From contig JBBSHY010000030.1 of NCBI GenBank assembly GCA_038232415.1, positions 1 through 10,562 on the forward strand: a DNA stretch of 10,562 nucleotides, written 5' to 3'. The translations under genes were made by a program, and so were the position numbers. Positions 1 through 6,224 of this stretch are shown one piece after another (positions within the stretch are counted from its first letter, which is position 1; each line of letters opens with the position of its first letter). The DNA is from JBBRXZ01 sp038232415 (GTDB taxonomy: Bacteria > Patescibacteriota > Saccharimonadia > Saccharimonadales > UBA4665). A model generated the notes under the pieces. It did no database searches and was not told the origin of the DNA. It worked only from the letters and a program-made list of their open reading frames with translations.

Positions 1-485
1 CCTGCTTCCGGCGAGAAGTTATACGCGACCCCGTTTATCGTCTCATTCGGAGTTGTGTGAATATAGGCGGCAGCTTCTGAAACTTTCCAGTCTTTTTGGT
101 CAGGCACATAGGTAAAAGGCTCGGCTTGGGCGGCGATGTTTACGTTTACGTATTTTTTGGCTTCTTTGGCCGCTTTTTGGGCCCAAAGCCCGTTGACAAT
201 ATAATCGGCTGTATCTGTACTGCCGGCCAAATTCATCGGGATAGCAGAGAATTGCCCGGTTGCGCCGCCTTGCAGGAATAAAACTTTATAATTACCGGGT
301 ATTTGCATTAACTCCCTTAAGTCTGATTCAGTCTCTTCGGCAATATGGATAAATTCCGGGCTGCGGTGGCTAATTTCCATGACGCTCATGCCATGGCCTT
401 GCCAATCAAGCATCTCCGCTGCCGCCTGGGTGAGCACGGATTCCGGCAGCATGGCAGGGCCAGCGCTGAAATTATAAATCCTCAT
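1..485 (-). CDS. serC: Phosphoserine aminotransferase, N-terminal 161 residues (runs off left edge)
   Basis: SerC is a PLP-dependent aminotransferase that converts 3-phosphohydroxypyruvate and glutamate to phosphoserine in the cytosolic serine pathway. Reading the minus strand from ATG 485-483, I see the family start NFSAGPAMLP (residues 5-14), SVMEISHRSPEF (34-45, with the substrate-contacting His-Arg), the PLP-phosphate loop LQGGATGQF (71-79), the aromatic GLW (99-101) that stacks on the cofactor, and YIHTTPNETING (141-152). These line up in order with E. coli SerC. Only about 45 percent of the usual ~360 residues is visible; the Schiff-base lysine lies outside the window. An AAGGA sits too close to the ATG to be a normal ribosome site, and a TATAAT ends 9 bases upstream. 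It diverges from folP. Identification is secure; whether serA or serB lies downstream cannot be seen. Confidence 0.93.
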   Translation of the reverse strand, partial: MRIYNFSAGPAMLPESVLTQAAAEMLDWQGHGMSVMEISHRSPEFIHIAEETESDLRELMQIPGNYKVLFLQGGATGQFSAIPMNLAGSTDTADYIVNGLWAQKAAKEAKKYVNVNIAAQAEPFTYVPDQKDWKVSEAAAYIHTTPNETINGVAYNFSPEA

Positions 486-493
486 ATCCTTTC

Positions 494-518
494 AATTATA
501 GAGCATTGTTCTATAATT
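494..518. promoter_or_regulatory. Divergent serC/folP promoter pair inside a 9-bp inverted repeat
   Basis: The sequence AATTATAGA (494-502), a 7-base spacer, and TCTATAATT (510-518) form a perfect inverted repeat. Each arm contains a consensus -10 box, TATAAT: 495-500 on the minus strand for serC and 512-517 on the plus strand for folP. Each box ends 9 bases before its start codon (485 and 527). The two promoters therefore overlap physically. I cannot find good -35 boxes. The symmetry may simply come from two facing -10 boxes, or may also be an operator. Confidence 0.7.
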
Positions 519-526
519 CACGGGGT

Positions 527-1270
527 ATGGTGAAATTAGTCGGTATTTTGAATATAACGCCGGATAGTTTTAGTGACGGCAACCTGTTTTTAGAGCCTGA
601 TAAGGCACTGGAGCAGGCCAAACAGCTGTTTAGAGATGGTGCCAGTCTAGTCGATATAGGCGCCGAAAGCACGCGTCCGGGTGCCAAGCCTTTGTCCGCA
701 GCCGTGGAATGGCAGCGGTTGGAGCCAGTTTTGGACCGGCTGATGGCAGTATATCCCGGCCGGCTATCTCTTGACACTTACCATCCGGAAACGGCCAAAA
801 AGGCTCTGGAAATGGGGGATATTATCATAAATGACGTTACCGGCATGAATAACCCAGCCATGATCGAAACGGTGGTCAGGTATCAAGCTACCTGCATCAT
901 CAGCCATCTTCCAGGCGCGGACATCCAGGCAGCCCACCAGGGGAAATTACTTGATGATATGCAACAAGTAACAAGCGACTTATTAGCAAAAGTGACGCTG
1001 CTGGAATCGAGGGAACTCGGCAGGGAACAAATTATTCTTGATCCGGGCATTGGTTTTGGCAAAACACCCGACCTTAATTGGCAATTACTAAGATTTGCCG
1101 AAGAAGTGCCGGATTATCAGGTTATGATAGGCTATTCGCGTAAACGTTTCCTGGGAGATAAGCGGCTGGAGCTTGAACATAACCTAGCGTCTGGCAGGAT
1201 TGCCGTAGAGAGTGGTGCGGCCTATCTGCGGGTGCACGATGTCGCCGGCCACCGACAGTTGCTATACTAG
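527..1270 (+). CDS. folP: Dihydropteroate synthase
   Basis: DHPS condenses p-aminobenzoate with 6-hydroxymethyl-dihydropterin diphosphate to dihydropteroate, a cytosolic folate step and the sulfonamide target. The 247-residue product is close to the usual 260-280. Motifs in TIM-barrel order: GILNITPDSFSDG (6-18), DIGAESTRPGA (43-53), SLDTYHPETA (81-90), INDVTG (101-106), LDPGIGFGKT (171-180), IGYSRKRFLG (201-210, the conserved lysine loop) and YLRVHDV (233-239). I chose ATG 527 because the family normally begins close to this strand; a TTG at 506 is in frame but lies upstream of the TATAAT box. The usual Met-His of the 'MH' strand is Ser-His here (SHLPG, 126-130). The start lies 10 bases from the -10 box with no clear ribosome site. 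The stop is 7 bases before the M50 protease start. Confidence 0.95.
   Translation: MVKLVGILNITPDSFSDGNLFLEPDKALEQAKQLFRDGASLVDIGAESTRPGAKPLSAAVEWQRLEPVLDRLMAVYPGRLSLDTYHPETAKKALEMGDIIINDVTGMNNPAMIETVVRYQATCIISHLPGADIQAAHQGKLLDDMQQVTSDLLAKVTLLESRELGREQIILDPGIGFGKTPDLNWQLLRFAEEVPDYQVMIGYSRKRFLGDKRLELEHNLASGRIAVESGAAYLRVHDVAGHRQLLY
1260..1268 (+). promoter_or_regulatory. Extended -10 promoter (TGCTATACT) for the M50 protease gene
   Basis: TGC followed by TATACT (1263-1268) lies inside the last codons and stop of folP and ends 9 bases before the ATG at 1278. Start of transcription would fall at or just before the start codon. This suggests the protease gene has its own promoter even though it is packed against folP. 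Confidence 0.5.
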
Positions 1271-1277
1271 AGCCTAC

Positions 1278-1892
1278 ATGCTGAATGACCTATCCGCTAT
1301 CAATATCCTGTACCTGCTGGTGTCGATTATTATCGCCCTGTCGATACACGAGGCTATGCATGCCTTCACAGCGCACTGGTTGGGCGATACCACAGCCCAG
1401 GAAGAAGGCCGTTTAAGCCTGAATCCCCTCCGGCATATAGATCCTATGACCACTGTGCTGCTTCCTATCATCACCTTGGTCATTTTCCATGTACCGATCC
1501 TGGCGGCCAAGCCGGTGCCGTTCAACCCGGCACGGGTGAAATATGATGAGTTTGGCGGAGCATTGATTGCCGCCGCCGGCCCGTTTATCAATCTCGCGTT
1601 AGCGATAATTGCCGCGCTGTTTCTGCGTGTAGTGCCCGCCGGAGCAGGGTTAGGAGATCTTCTTAGCACATTTGTCATTTTGAACGTGGCGATTTTTGTT
1701 TTCAATATCATACCGATCCCGCCGCTGGACGGCTCCCGCGTGCTCTATGCCTTCGCGCCGGAGCCCGTGCAAGACTTAATGCGTCAGATTGAACCGTACG
1801 GCCTGTTCATAGTCTTTGGGCTGGTGCTAACAGGGGTTTTAGTGCCGCTGATTAATAATCTCAATAACGGCATCCTACAGCTGCTGCCATAG
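1278..1892 (+). CDS. Site-2 protease family membrane metalloprotease (M50)
   Basis: This 204-residue protein is an intramembrane zinc protease of the M50/rhomboid-independent site-2 group, which cut membrane-embedded substrates such as anti-sigma factors or signal-peptide remnants. The zinc motif HEAMH is at 24-28 in the first hydrophobic segment (about 8-30), and the third-ligand motif PIPPLDGS is at 146-153 in a later segment, the normal order and spacing for the minimal core. Hydrophobic stretches at about 8-30, 56-75, 93-118, 128-148 and 175-195 give around five spans. There is no PDZ domain, so this is the short class common in bacteria and archaea, not RseP. The start ATG 1278 is preferred over the longer frame from 1212, which overlaps folP. 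Substrate unknown. Confidence 0.9.
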   Translation: MLNDLSAINILYLLVSIIIALSIHEAMHAFTAHWLGDTTAQEEGRLSLNPLRHIDPMTTVLLPIITLVIFHVPILAAKPVPFNPARVKYDEFGGALIAAAGPFINLALAIIAALFLRVVPAGAGLGDLLSTFVILNVAIFVFNIIPIPPLDGSRVLYAFAPEPVQDLMRQIEPYGLFIVFGLVLTGVLVPLINNLNNGILQLLP

Positions 1893-1894
1893 CG

Positions 1895-1900
1895 TATAAT
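1895..1900 (+). promoter_or_regulatory. -10 box TATAAT upstream of the structured region
   Basis: A perfect TATAAT lies just after the M50 stop codon. A start about 7 bases downstream (near 1907) coincides with the first base of the long closing stem at 1908. No start codon follows at the 6-9 base distance seen for protein genes here, which favours a non-coding transcript. Confidence 0.5.
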
Positions 1901-1906
1901 TTTAGT

Positions 1907-2052
1907 AGTCGGGTAGGGCCTAAAAAACTCCACCGCCGGGCGAATGATTATCTGATACCAATCATTAGGGAGCTCAAGATTTGTGGCCGCTGTGGCAGTT
2001 ACGTGCGAGCACCCACCTGAGTTTTCTCAGGTGATCAAACCCGGTGCCCGAC
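1907..2052 (+). ncRNA. Possible structured small RNA, unidentified
   Basis: The stretch folds on paper into a closed multi-branched shape. A closing stem pairs 1908-1915 (GTCGGGTA) with 2045-2052 (TGCCCGAC), and GGG 1916-1918 can continue with CCC 2040-2042. Inside are CTCC 1929-1932 with GGAG 1969-1972, a 7-bp hairpin AATGATT 1943-1949 / AATCATT 1960-1966, and a perfect 8-bp hairpin CACCTGAG-TTTT-CTCAGGTG (2014-2033). A -10 box at 1895-1900 would start transcription at the foot of the closing stem. I do not recognise it as 6S, SRP, RNase P, tmRNA or a known riboswitch. No U-tract follows. It competes with a small open frame (1983-2138) over the second half. Confidence 0.4.
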
Positions 2053-2138
2053 GTTTCATTTCACCTACCGAAGTTTATTCTTTAACAGACGCGGAAGAAG
2101 CGGAAGCCTTAATAGTGAGGAGCGCCTTCCTTGAGTAA
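1983..2138 (+). CDS. Possible small protein, 51 residues
   Basis: A GTG at 1983 with AGGGAG 10 bases upstream opens a 51-codon frame ending at TAA 2136-2138. The product is protein-like in composition: a short beta-like start with one Cys and His (TCEHPPEF, 7-14), then VIKPGARRFISP (17-28) and an acidic helix-like end (TDAEEAEALI, 35-44). I do not recognise a family. It overlaps the proposed structured RNA and also runs 30 bases into the 3' end of the convergent deacetylase gene. Because the ribosome site also forms part of a predicted stem, this may be chance. Low confidence. Confidence 0.25.
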   Translation: MAAVAVTCEHPPEFSQVIKPGARRFISPTEVYSLTDAEEAEALIVRSAFLE

Positions 2139-3125
2139 TTGGCTGTTTTTTACGAAGTGAAAGCCCAGATGTTTCATTCGGACTATATATCGGTTAAGCG
2201 CATGGACTGTTTTTCTGTTATCCCACAGACCGCCGTCATGGGCTAACTCAATCGTGCCTGGACGGGCGTGCCGGACAAGCCAGTTAACTGCCCCGCCTGT
2301 AGTTGAGTTGTGTATAAAGGCTTGCTCGAAACTGTTCGACCACACAACGGAGGTCTCGCCCCAATATCGTACTGCCCGGATAATCCGTGGATCGTTTCGC
2401 CCCAGACCGACCGGTTCCCGAAATAACGCCGGCCAGATACCCAGCGTTTCTTTAATGGTTTTTGCGCCGTCAAAGATTTCCTGGGAAACGCCTTTGCCGG
2501 GAACCTTCACGCCATTTTCTAGATGGCCCGGATCTTGGGAAGGCAGGTCGGTCAGGTGAGGGTGAGTCATGGTGTGATTGCCGATTTCGTGGCCGGCAGC
2601 TTTCACTTTTAGCGCCATTTTCTTGTGAGCTAAAACATTCTTACCGACCATGTAAAACGTCGCCTTAACGTGATTACGGCTCAAAATATTCAGTACCTCC
2701 TGCGTGATAGGTCCAGGCCCGTCATCGAAAGTTAGGGCAATGTGTTTTTTACCATGCGTATTCACACTGCTAATACTTGCCTGCGCCTGGGCGCTTTCTG
2801 CCTGTAAAGGACCGGTTTCAAGAGCAGCTCCCATGGAGCTGAGCGCAAGTGTCGCAGCGAATATTTTGACAGCGTTTCTTGTTCGGCGCCCTAGGTTATC
2901 GATTTTCTTTTTGAACTCGCCAGGCTCCGCTGCGCCCTGATCTGTTTCTATGGTGACCGGATCTGCCTCAATGCCAGTCGGGAATTCTCTAAGTGCTCCT
3001 TTAGTTGCGTCGAAGGCCTTTGCCGTTATCACTTCAGGGCCGGCTTCAATACCTACGGGTTCATTAATTGGCTCCCTATTAATCGTTATAGTGTTGGTAT
3101 TTGGACCTGCTTCGGCACTCATCAT
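2109..3125 (-). CDS. NodB-type polysaccharide deacetylase with N-terminal extension and membrane anchor
   Basis: Carbohydrate esterase family 4 enzymes remove N- or O-acetyl groups from peptidoglycan or other glycans outside the membrane. Of 338 residues, about 1-82 are an acidic, low-complexity region, 83-104 a hydrophobic anchor or signal (KIFAATLALSSMGAA), and 125-335 the NodB domain. Catalytic motifs: TFDDGP (132-137, base Asp and metal Asp), HTMTH (184-188, metal His pair), REPVG (236-240, in place of the usual RxPY/FG), and ELAHDG (293-298, catalytic His). The usual Asp-Trp motif near 262 is not obvious. Start: tandem ATGs at 3125 and 3122; there is no clear ribosome site. A -35/-10 pair lies upstream. 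The 3' end is convergent with the 1907-2138 region. Cytosolic length before the anchor is unusual for a secreted enzyme. Family certain, substrate unknown. Confidence 0.9.
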   Translation of the reverse strand: MMSAEAGPNTNTITINREPINEPVGIEAGPEVITAKAFDATKGALREFPTGIEADPVTIETDQGAAEPGEFKKKIDNLGRRTRNAVKIFAATLALSSMGAALETGPLQAESAQAQASISSVNTHGKKHIALTFDDGPGPITQEVLNILSRNHVKATFYMVGKNVLAHKKMALKVKAAGHEIGNHTMTHPHLTDLPSQDPGHLENGVKVPGKGVSQEIFDGAKTIKETLGIWPALFREPVGLGRNDPRIIRAVRYWGETSVVWSNSFEQAFIHNSTTGGAVNWLVRHARPGTIELAHDGGLWDNRKTVHALNRYIVRMKHLGFHFVKNSQLLKEGAPHY

Positions 3126-3150
3126 ATCATTCTCGCTACTTAATCGTACT

Positions 3151-3180
3151 ATTATAACATAACCTGTATAAGTTTGTCTA
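3151..3180 (-). promoter_or_regulatory. Promoter of the polysaccharide deacetylase
   Basis: On the minus strand, TAGACA (3180-3175, five of six -35 consensus bases), an 18-base spacer and TATAAT (3156-3151). The expected start near 3144 leaves a leader of about 20 bases, so this gene differs from the leaderless pattern of its neighbours. Further TATAAT strings at 3184-3189 and 3191-3196 on the plus strand make the whole 3150-3225 stretch a promoter-dense divergent region. Confidence 0.55.
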
Positions 3181-3216
3181 GTCTATAATTTATAATAACC
3201 TCCATTACAGATCAGT

Positions 3217-3222
3217 TATAAT
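3217..3222 (+). promoter_or_regulatory. -10 box of the tRNA-Pro gene
   Basis: TATAAT ends 8 bases before the first base of the tRNA, so the primary transcript would have almost no 5' leader. No convincing -35 box is at the usual distance. Confidence 0.55.
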
Positions 3223-3230
3223 AATCGCAT

Positions 3231-3306
3231 CGGGGTGTAGCGCAGTTGGTAGCGCGTACGGCTGGGGGCCGTGAGGTCGCAGGTTCAAGTCCTGTCACCC
3301 CGACCA
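3231..3306 (+). tRNA. tRNA-Pro (anticodon GGG), CCA encoded
   Basis: A full cloverleaf can be drawn. Acceptor CGGGGTG (3231-3237) pairs with CACCCCG (3296-3302); D stem GCGC/GCGC; anticodon stem TACGG/CCGTG with loop CTGGGGG, giving anticodon GGG that reads CCC proline codons; T stem GCAGG/CCTGT with loop TTCAAGT; discriminator A at 3303 and encoded CCA at 3304-3306. Total 76 bases with CCA. Its 3' end overlaps, on the opposite strand, the last codons and stop of the serine recombinase, which marks it as the likely integration target. Confidence 0.97.
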
Positions 3307-5135
3307 ATAAGTATTTTGTCTAAATCCACCATCAAGTCATAGGGTGGATTTAGTGTTATAACAGGGGTAGTATCGTTTCCAGCACGTAGGTTCGTAACAA
3401 ATTCGTTACATATAGCGTTCAGGACTACAATATCGTCCTCATGTAGCAGGTCTAACAGTTTAGATTTAGTGAGTTCGTAGAACTCTTGTGGCATTGGTAA
3501 CGCTGTATCAAGCTCTGCCAGTGCTTCTTTATTCTCGTCAATACTCTCTTGGGCTAAATCTACTAACTGCTTGTAGTGGTCTAGGCGACCCTTATGGTGT
3601 TTTTCGTAAGCCTTTGGATCAGCGACTTGAAAGTCCAGCAAGCGAGTGTACTGTTTGTCGTTAGTACGCTTATCTTCTTTAGCTTGGTTAAGTTTACGTT
3701 CCAAAATTGCTCGCCGAGAAGCAATGCGTGATTCGAGCCTGCCTATATACATCTGATATGCTTCTTCGCTTTGTTTGGTTAGGTGGCGTAGTTGCCACTC
3801 AATACCCGCCATCACGTGCTTGGCACGTATGCTCTTGGATAACTTAATGCCTAGCTTTTTCTGTTCTTCTGTATTATGGCGTAAGCAAGCTTGACCCTTA
3901 TCTCGACAGTAGAAGCTGACGACCATTTTACCCTTATTCTTACCTCGTGGAATAGGCTGGTGCTGAAATACCATTTGCTCATCACAATAGTCACAAATAA
4001 CCTTGTTGTTTAGTAAGCCGTAGTTAAGTCGCTGGGTTCTATTGGTTTTGACGGTGGTCTTCTTATTGAAGTCTTTCGCTATATCACTGTTCAACATGAT
4101 GTATTCGTCAGTCGTAATAAGCGGCTTGAAGCTGTAGATGTCTGTGAGGTTCACTATATTATCGCCGTACTGGTACAGACCACAGTAGAATGAATCTTCA
4201 AATATATCGGCTACCTTTTGTTTGGTGGCTTTGAACAACACGTATTTATCATCTTGCGTTTTACGAGTACTGAACACAGCGTCGTTTAAGAAGTCGGCAA
4301 TCTCTGGATTGCTTTTACCTTGATTCAATCGCATATCGACAGCCATACGTAGCAAATTCCAGTTGTATTCGTCTGGTATGAAATAACCCGTACTAGCGTC
4401 CATGTAATAGCCCTTTTTGACGACGCCATTATACTTACCGTCTTTGATGTTACCGTCTGTGCCACGCTTCACATCAACGCCTAGCTTGTCTGAATACTGT
4501 TTAGACGTGGCAAAGAGTATGCCTAACATCATCTTACCGTTTGGAGTGTTTTCGAATTGGTACGTGCAGAAAGAAAGCGTTTGAATATATTCACGGTCAA
4601 TCATCTCAATAACTTCGCCAGCTTCTTTCATGTTGCGTGAAATACGGTCTGGCGACCAAGCTATCAGCCCGTGATACATACCCGTTCTAAAGCCTTGCAA
4701 TATGTAGTCGAAGATTTCTCGGTTACCTGAAATCTTAGCCGACGCTGATTCTTCGTATATATCTTCTTCTCTTACATCTACTTTTAATACATCACGAGCT
4801 AACTTTATGCACTCATCACGCTGGTCATCTAACGAACGCACCTGTTTTTGCTCGTCATCGGTAGATTTGCGTAAATATATCACAAATCGCTGCTTCTCTT
4901 TGGGGAGGATTCGTTTCGCACCTTCTTGTATGTTGGCAAAGTAGTCGGCAAGTGTATCTATGGGATACTGTGTATCCTGTTCAAAGACTGATTCCCGTGC
5001 TTCAAGTGATGTACTCATTTTGTGAGCAAGCTCAAGTTGCTTCGCGGAAATAACATCACCTGATACAGTTGTTACTACACGCTTCTTGCGTTCACGTTTC
5101 TTCTTTTTCAACGGTTCTTGTTTAGCGTTTGCCAT
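3285..5135 (-). CDS. Large serine recombinase (site-specific integrase)
   Basis: A 616-residue serine recombinase that cuts and rejoins DNA through a 5'-phosphoserine link, likely integrating and excising the element. Residues 1-75 are a basic, charged extension (KKKKRERKKR). The resolvase domain follows: YLRKSTDD (87-94) with the nucleophile Ser91, SLDDQRDEC (101-109), GNREIFDYIL (137-146) and AWSPDRISRN (159-168) with the two active-site arginines. A recombinase domain follows (about 225-360), then a zinc ribbon with CDYC (381-384) and partners at about Cys410 and Cys417, then a long coiled-coil region (about 455-545). Start ATG 5135 has a TACACT box 7 bases upstream; a TTG at 5183 would add 16 residues but has no better support. 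The last six codons and the TGA stop lie antisense within tRNA-Pro. Confidence 0.93.
   Translation of the reverse strand: MANAKQEPLKKKKRERKKRVVTTVSGDVISAKQLELAHKMSTSLEARESVFEQDTQYPIDTLADYFANIQEGAKRILPKEKQRFVIYLRKSTDDEQKQVRSLDDQRDECIKLARDVLKVDVREEDIYEESASAKISGNREIFDYILQGFRTGMYHGLIAWSPDRISRNMKEAGEVIEMIDREYIQTLSFCTYQFENTPNGKMMLGILFATSKQYSDKLGVDVKRGTDGNIKDGKYNGVVKKGYYMDASTGYFIPDEYNWNLLRMAVDMRLNQGKSNPEIADFLNDAVFSTRKTQDDKYVLFKATKQKVADIFEDSFYCGLYQYGDNIVNLTDIYSFKPLITTDEYIMLNSDIAKDFNKKTTVKTNRTQRLNYGLLNNKVICDYCDEQMVFQHQPIPRGKNKGKMVVSFYCRDKGQACLRHNTEEQKKLGIKLSKSIRAKHVMAGIEWQLRHLTKQSEEAYQMYIGRLESRIASRRAILERKLNQAKEDKRTNDKQYTRLLDFQVADPKAYEKHHKGRLDHYKQLVDLAQESIDENKEALAELDTALPMPQEFYELTKSKLLDLLHEDDIVVLNAICNEFVTNLRAGNDTTPVITLNPPYDLMVDLDKILIGRGDRT
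3320..3353. repeat. Perfect 11-bp inverted repeat beside the tRNA end
   Basis: CTAAATCCACC (3320-3330) and GGTGGATTTAG (3343-3353) are exact reverse complements separated by 12 bases. The repeat starts 14 bases past the encoded CCA and lies inside the recombinase coding end. It could be a recombinase-binding arm, a processing or termination hairpin for the tRNA transcript, or both. No T-run follows on either strand, so a classic intrinsic terminator is not supported. Confidence 0.6.
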
Positions 5136-5142
5136 AAGGAAT

Positions 5143-5148
5143 AGTGTA
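5143..5148 (-). promoter_or_regulatory. -10-like box (TACACT) of the serine recombinase
   Basis: On the minus strand TACACT matches four of six -10 consensus bases and ends 7 bases before ATG 5135. There is no Shine-Dalgarno sequence between box and start. The placement matches the leaderless pattern of neighbouring genes and supports 5135 as the start. Confidence 0.35.
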
Positions 5149-5183
5149 CATGGCAATATGTATCCCGTCACAGGTTTTTGCAA

Positions 5184-5406
5184 GGTGCTACGGTCTACTC
5201 CAAAGTTATAATTTATGACTTATTTACAACGATATTTCGGCGAAAGATTTGGGAACGGTTATTGAGGCATTTCCTTATTGCAGGAGTGAACAGGTTTTGT
5301 ATAAAACAATCTTATTTAGCAGGTACGCTAGTATACCGCCAATTTATCGCCTAACGCACGGAGAGAGCTTAGGACACGCCCTCAAGGTCGTACCCGAAAG
5401 CAGTCT
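5184..5406. other. Non-coding gap upstream of the recombinase
   Basis: No open frame here looks like a gene. On the minus strand there is a TATACT (5335-5330) without a start codon behind it and a TATAAC-like string near 5212-5207, so a longer recombinase leader or a small transcript is possible. Nothing else recognisable. Confidence 0.4.
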
Positions 5407-6126
5407 CTAATGCGTTCCGTAATAGCTTACCGCAATTAAGAACAATATAAATAACCCAAATACTGCCGCTAAGCATATTGCGACTACCGACAAAACTCTG
5501 TGTACGGTTTTATTTTCGGTTGGTTGGTACAGAGTTTGGCTTGTGGGCATAGGTAAGACATCCGAACCCAGTGCCCCCATATTGTTAAATACATTCTGTA
5601 CGGCAACCATACCGTAAGCGGGAGCAAGGACCAGTATGAACATGGTAGTTGTTTGGGATAGCTTACCCTGCGTCACTTGCTGCACTGCAAGAGCGTAATT
5701 ACGTAGCCACCTCGGATAACCCAATCTACTTACAATGAGCAGTACGATAACAACCAAATACCCCTTTATTAACTTGTCTTCTCGGTTGGAGGCGGCAAAG
5801 CTTTTTTCTACTTGATTGCGACAGGCACCAGATAGCGTAGTTTGTCCCGCTGTCTCTGGGGCGGTTGCTATAACATAATTTGACCAGCATGATTGTGAGA
5901 CTGGGGTAGATTTATCTGTCCCGAAAATCATGAAAGCTAAGACTATACCAAGAATAATGCCTGATAGTTGCAGAGCGTTGAGTAGTACAAGCCAGCGAAT
6001 TGAGGGTATGCGGACTGAACTAAGTCTTGTGAGTTCTTGGCGCGTTTGGTAAAGCCATATAAGCTCGTAGACTCCTAAGGATAGGGTGGTATAAAGAAAT
6101 ACTTTTAATAGTGAACGCTTTTGCAT
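5407..6126 (-). CDS. Five-span membrane protein with DUF4234-like N-terminus
   Basis: A 239-residue integral membrane protein of unknown function. The opening LYTTLSLGVYELIWLYQTRQ (11-30) matches the pattern of DUF4234-type proteins, which begin with a hydrophobic turn 'T-x-G-x-Y-x-x-x-W-x-Y' followed by a charged helix. Hydrophobic segments lie at about 7-26, 45-68, 120-137, 160-180 and 208-234. The loop between spans two and three (69-119) holds two cysteines, Cys80 and Cys102, that could form a disulfide if the loop is outside. ATG 6126 follows a TAGATA box by 6 bases, with no ribosome site. The 98-base gap to the next gene upstream on the same strand leaves open whether they share a transcript. 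I cannot name a function. Confidence 0.75.
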   Translation of the reverse strand: MQKRSLLKVFLYTTLSLGVYELIWLYQTRQELTRLSSVRIPSIRWLVLLNALQLSGIILGIVLAFMIFGTDKSTPVSQSCWSNYVIATAPETAGQTTLSGACRNQVEKSFAASNREDKLIKGYLVVIVLLIVSRLGYPRWLRNYALAVQQVTQGKLSQTTTMFILVLAPAYGMVAVQNVFNNMGALGSDVLPMPTSQTLYQPTENKTVHRVLSVVAICLAAVFGLFILFLIAVSYYGTH

Positions 6127-6132
6127 AGTGAT

Positions 6133-6138
6133 TATCTA
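6133..6138 (-). promoter_or_regulatory. -10-like box (TAGATA) of the membrane-protein gene
   Basis: TAGATA on the minus strand ends 6 bases before ATG 6126. It is a weaker match than the other boxes here, but the position is the same. No clear -35 box. Confidence 0.3.
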
Positions 6139-6224
6139 GACAAAGAATAACACAGCAGTTCTTGTATTAGCTACTAGCTTAGGCTATAGGTTCAACAAAT
6201 TTTACGTATATCTACGGAACGTGC

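Noticed and set aside
96..533. Plus-strand frames at 96-281 and 345-533
   Set aside because: They lie antisense to serC, whose minus-strand motifs are unmistakable.
1902..2019. Another open frame over the structured region ending in KICGRCGSYVRAPT
   Set aside because: It has a zinc-ribbon-like CxxC but no start codon at any plausible place and ends after a few dozen codons.
1907..2052. Assigning the structured region to 6S RNA, SRP RNA, tmRNA, RNase P or a known riboswitch
   Set aside because: No single long rod as in 6S, no SRP tetraloop motif, no tRNA-like end, and no conserved riboswitch core was found.
2243..3162. Several frames over the deacetylase gene on both strands (2243-2473, 2254-2559, 2462-2668, 2704-2940, 2950-3162)
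   Set aside because: All overlap the NodB coding region, which has conserved catalytic motifs in order; these are shadow frames.
3285..3287. Recoding of TGA as glycine (code 25)
   Set aside because: TGA ends the recombinase at the expected length, and no in-frame TGA interrupts the long conserved genes.
5136..5183. TTG at 5183 as the recombinase start
   Set aside because: The 16 extra residues are not typical of the family; ATG 5135 has a better-placed -10 box. Kept as a possible alternative only.
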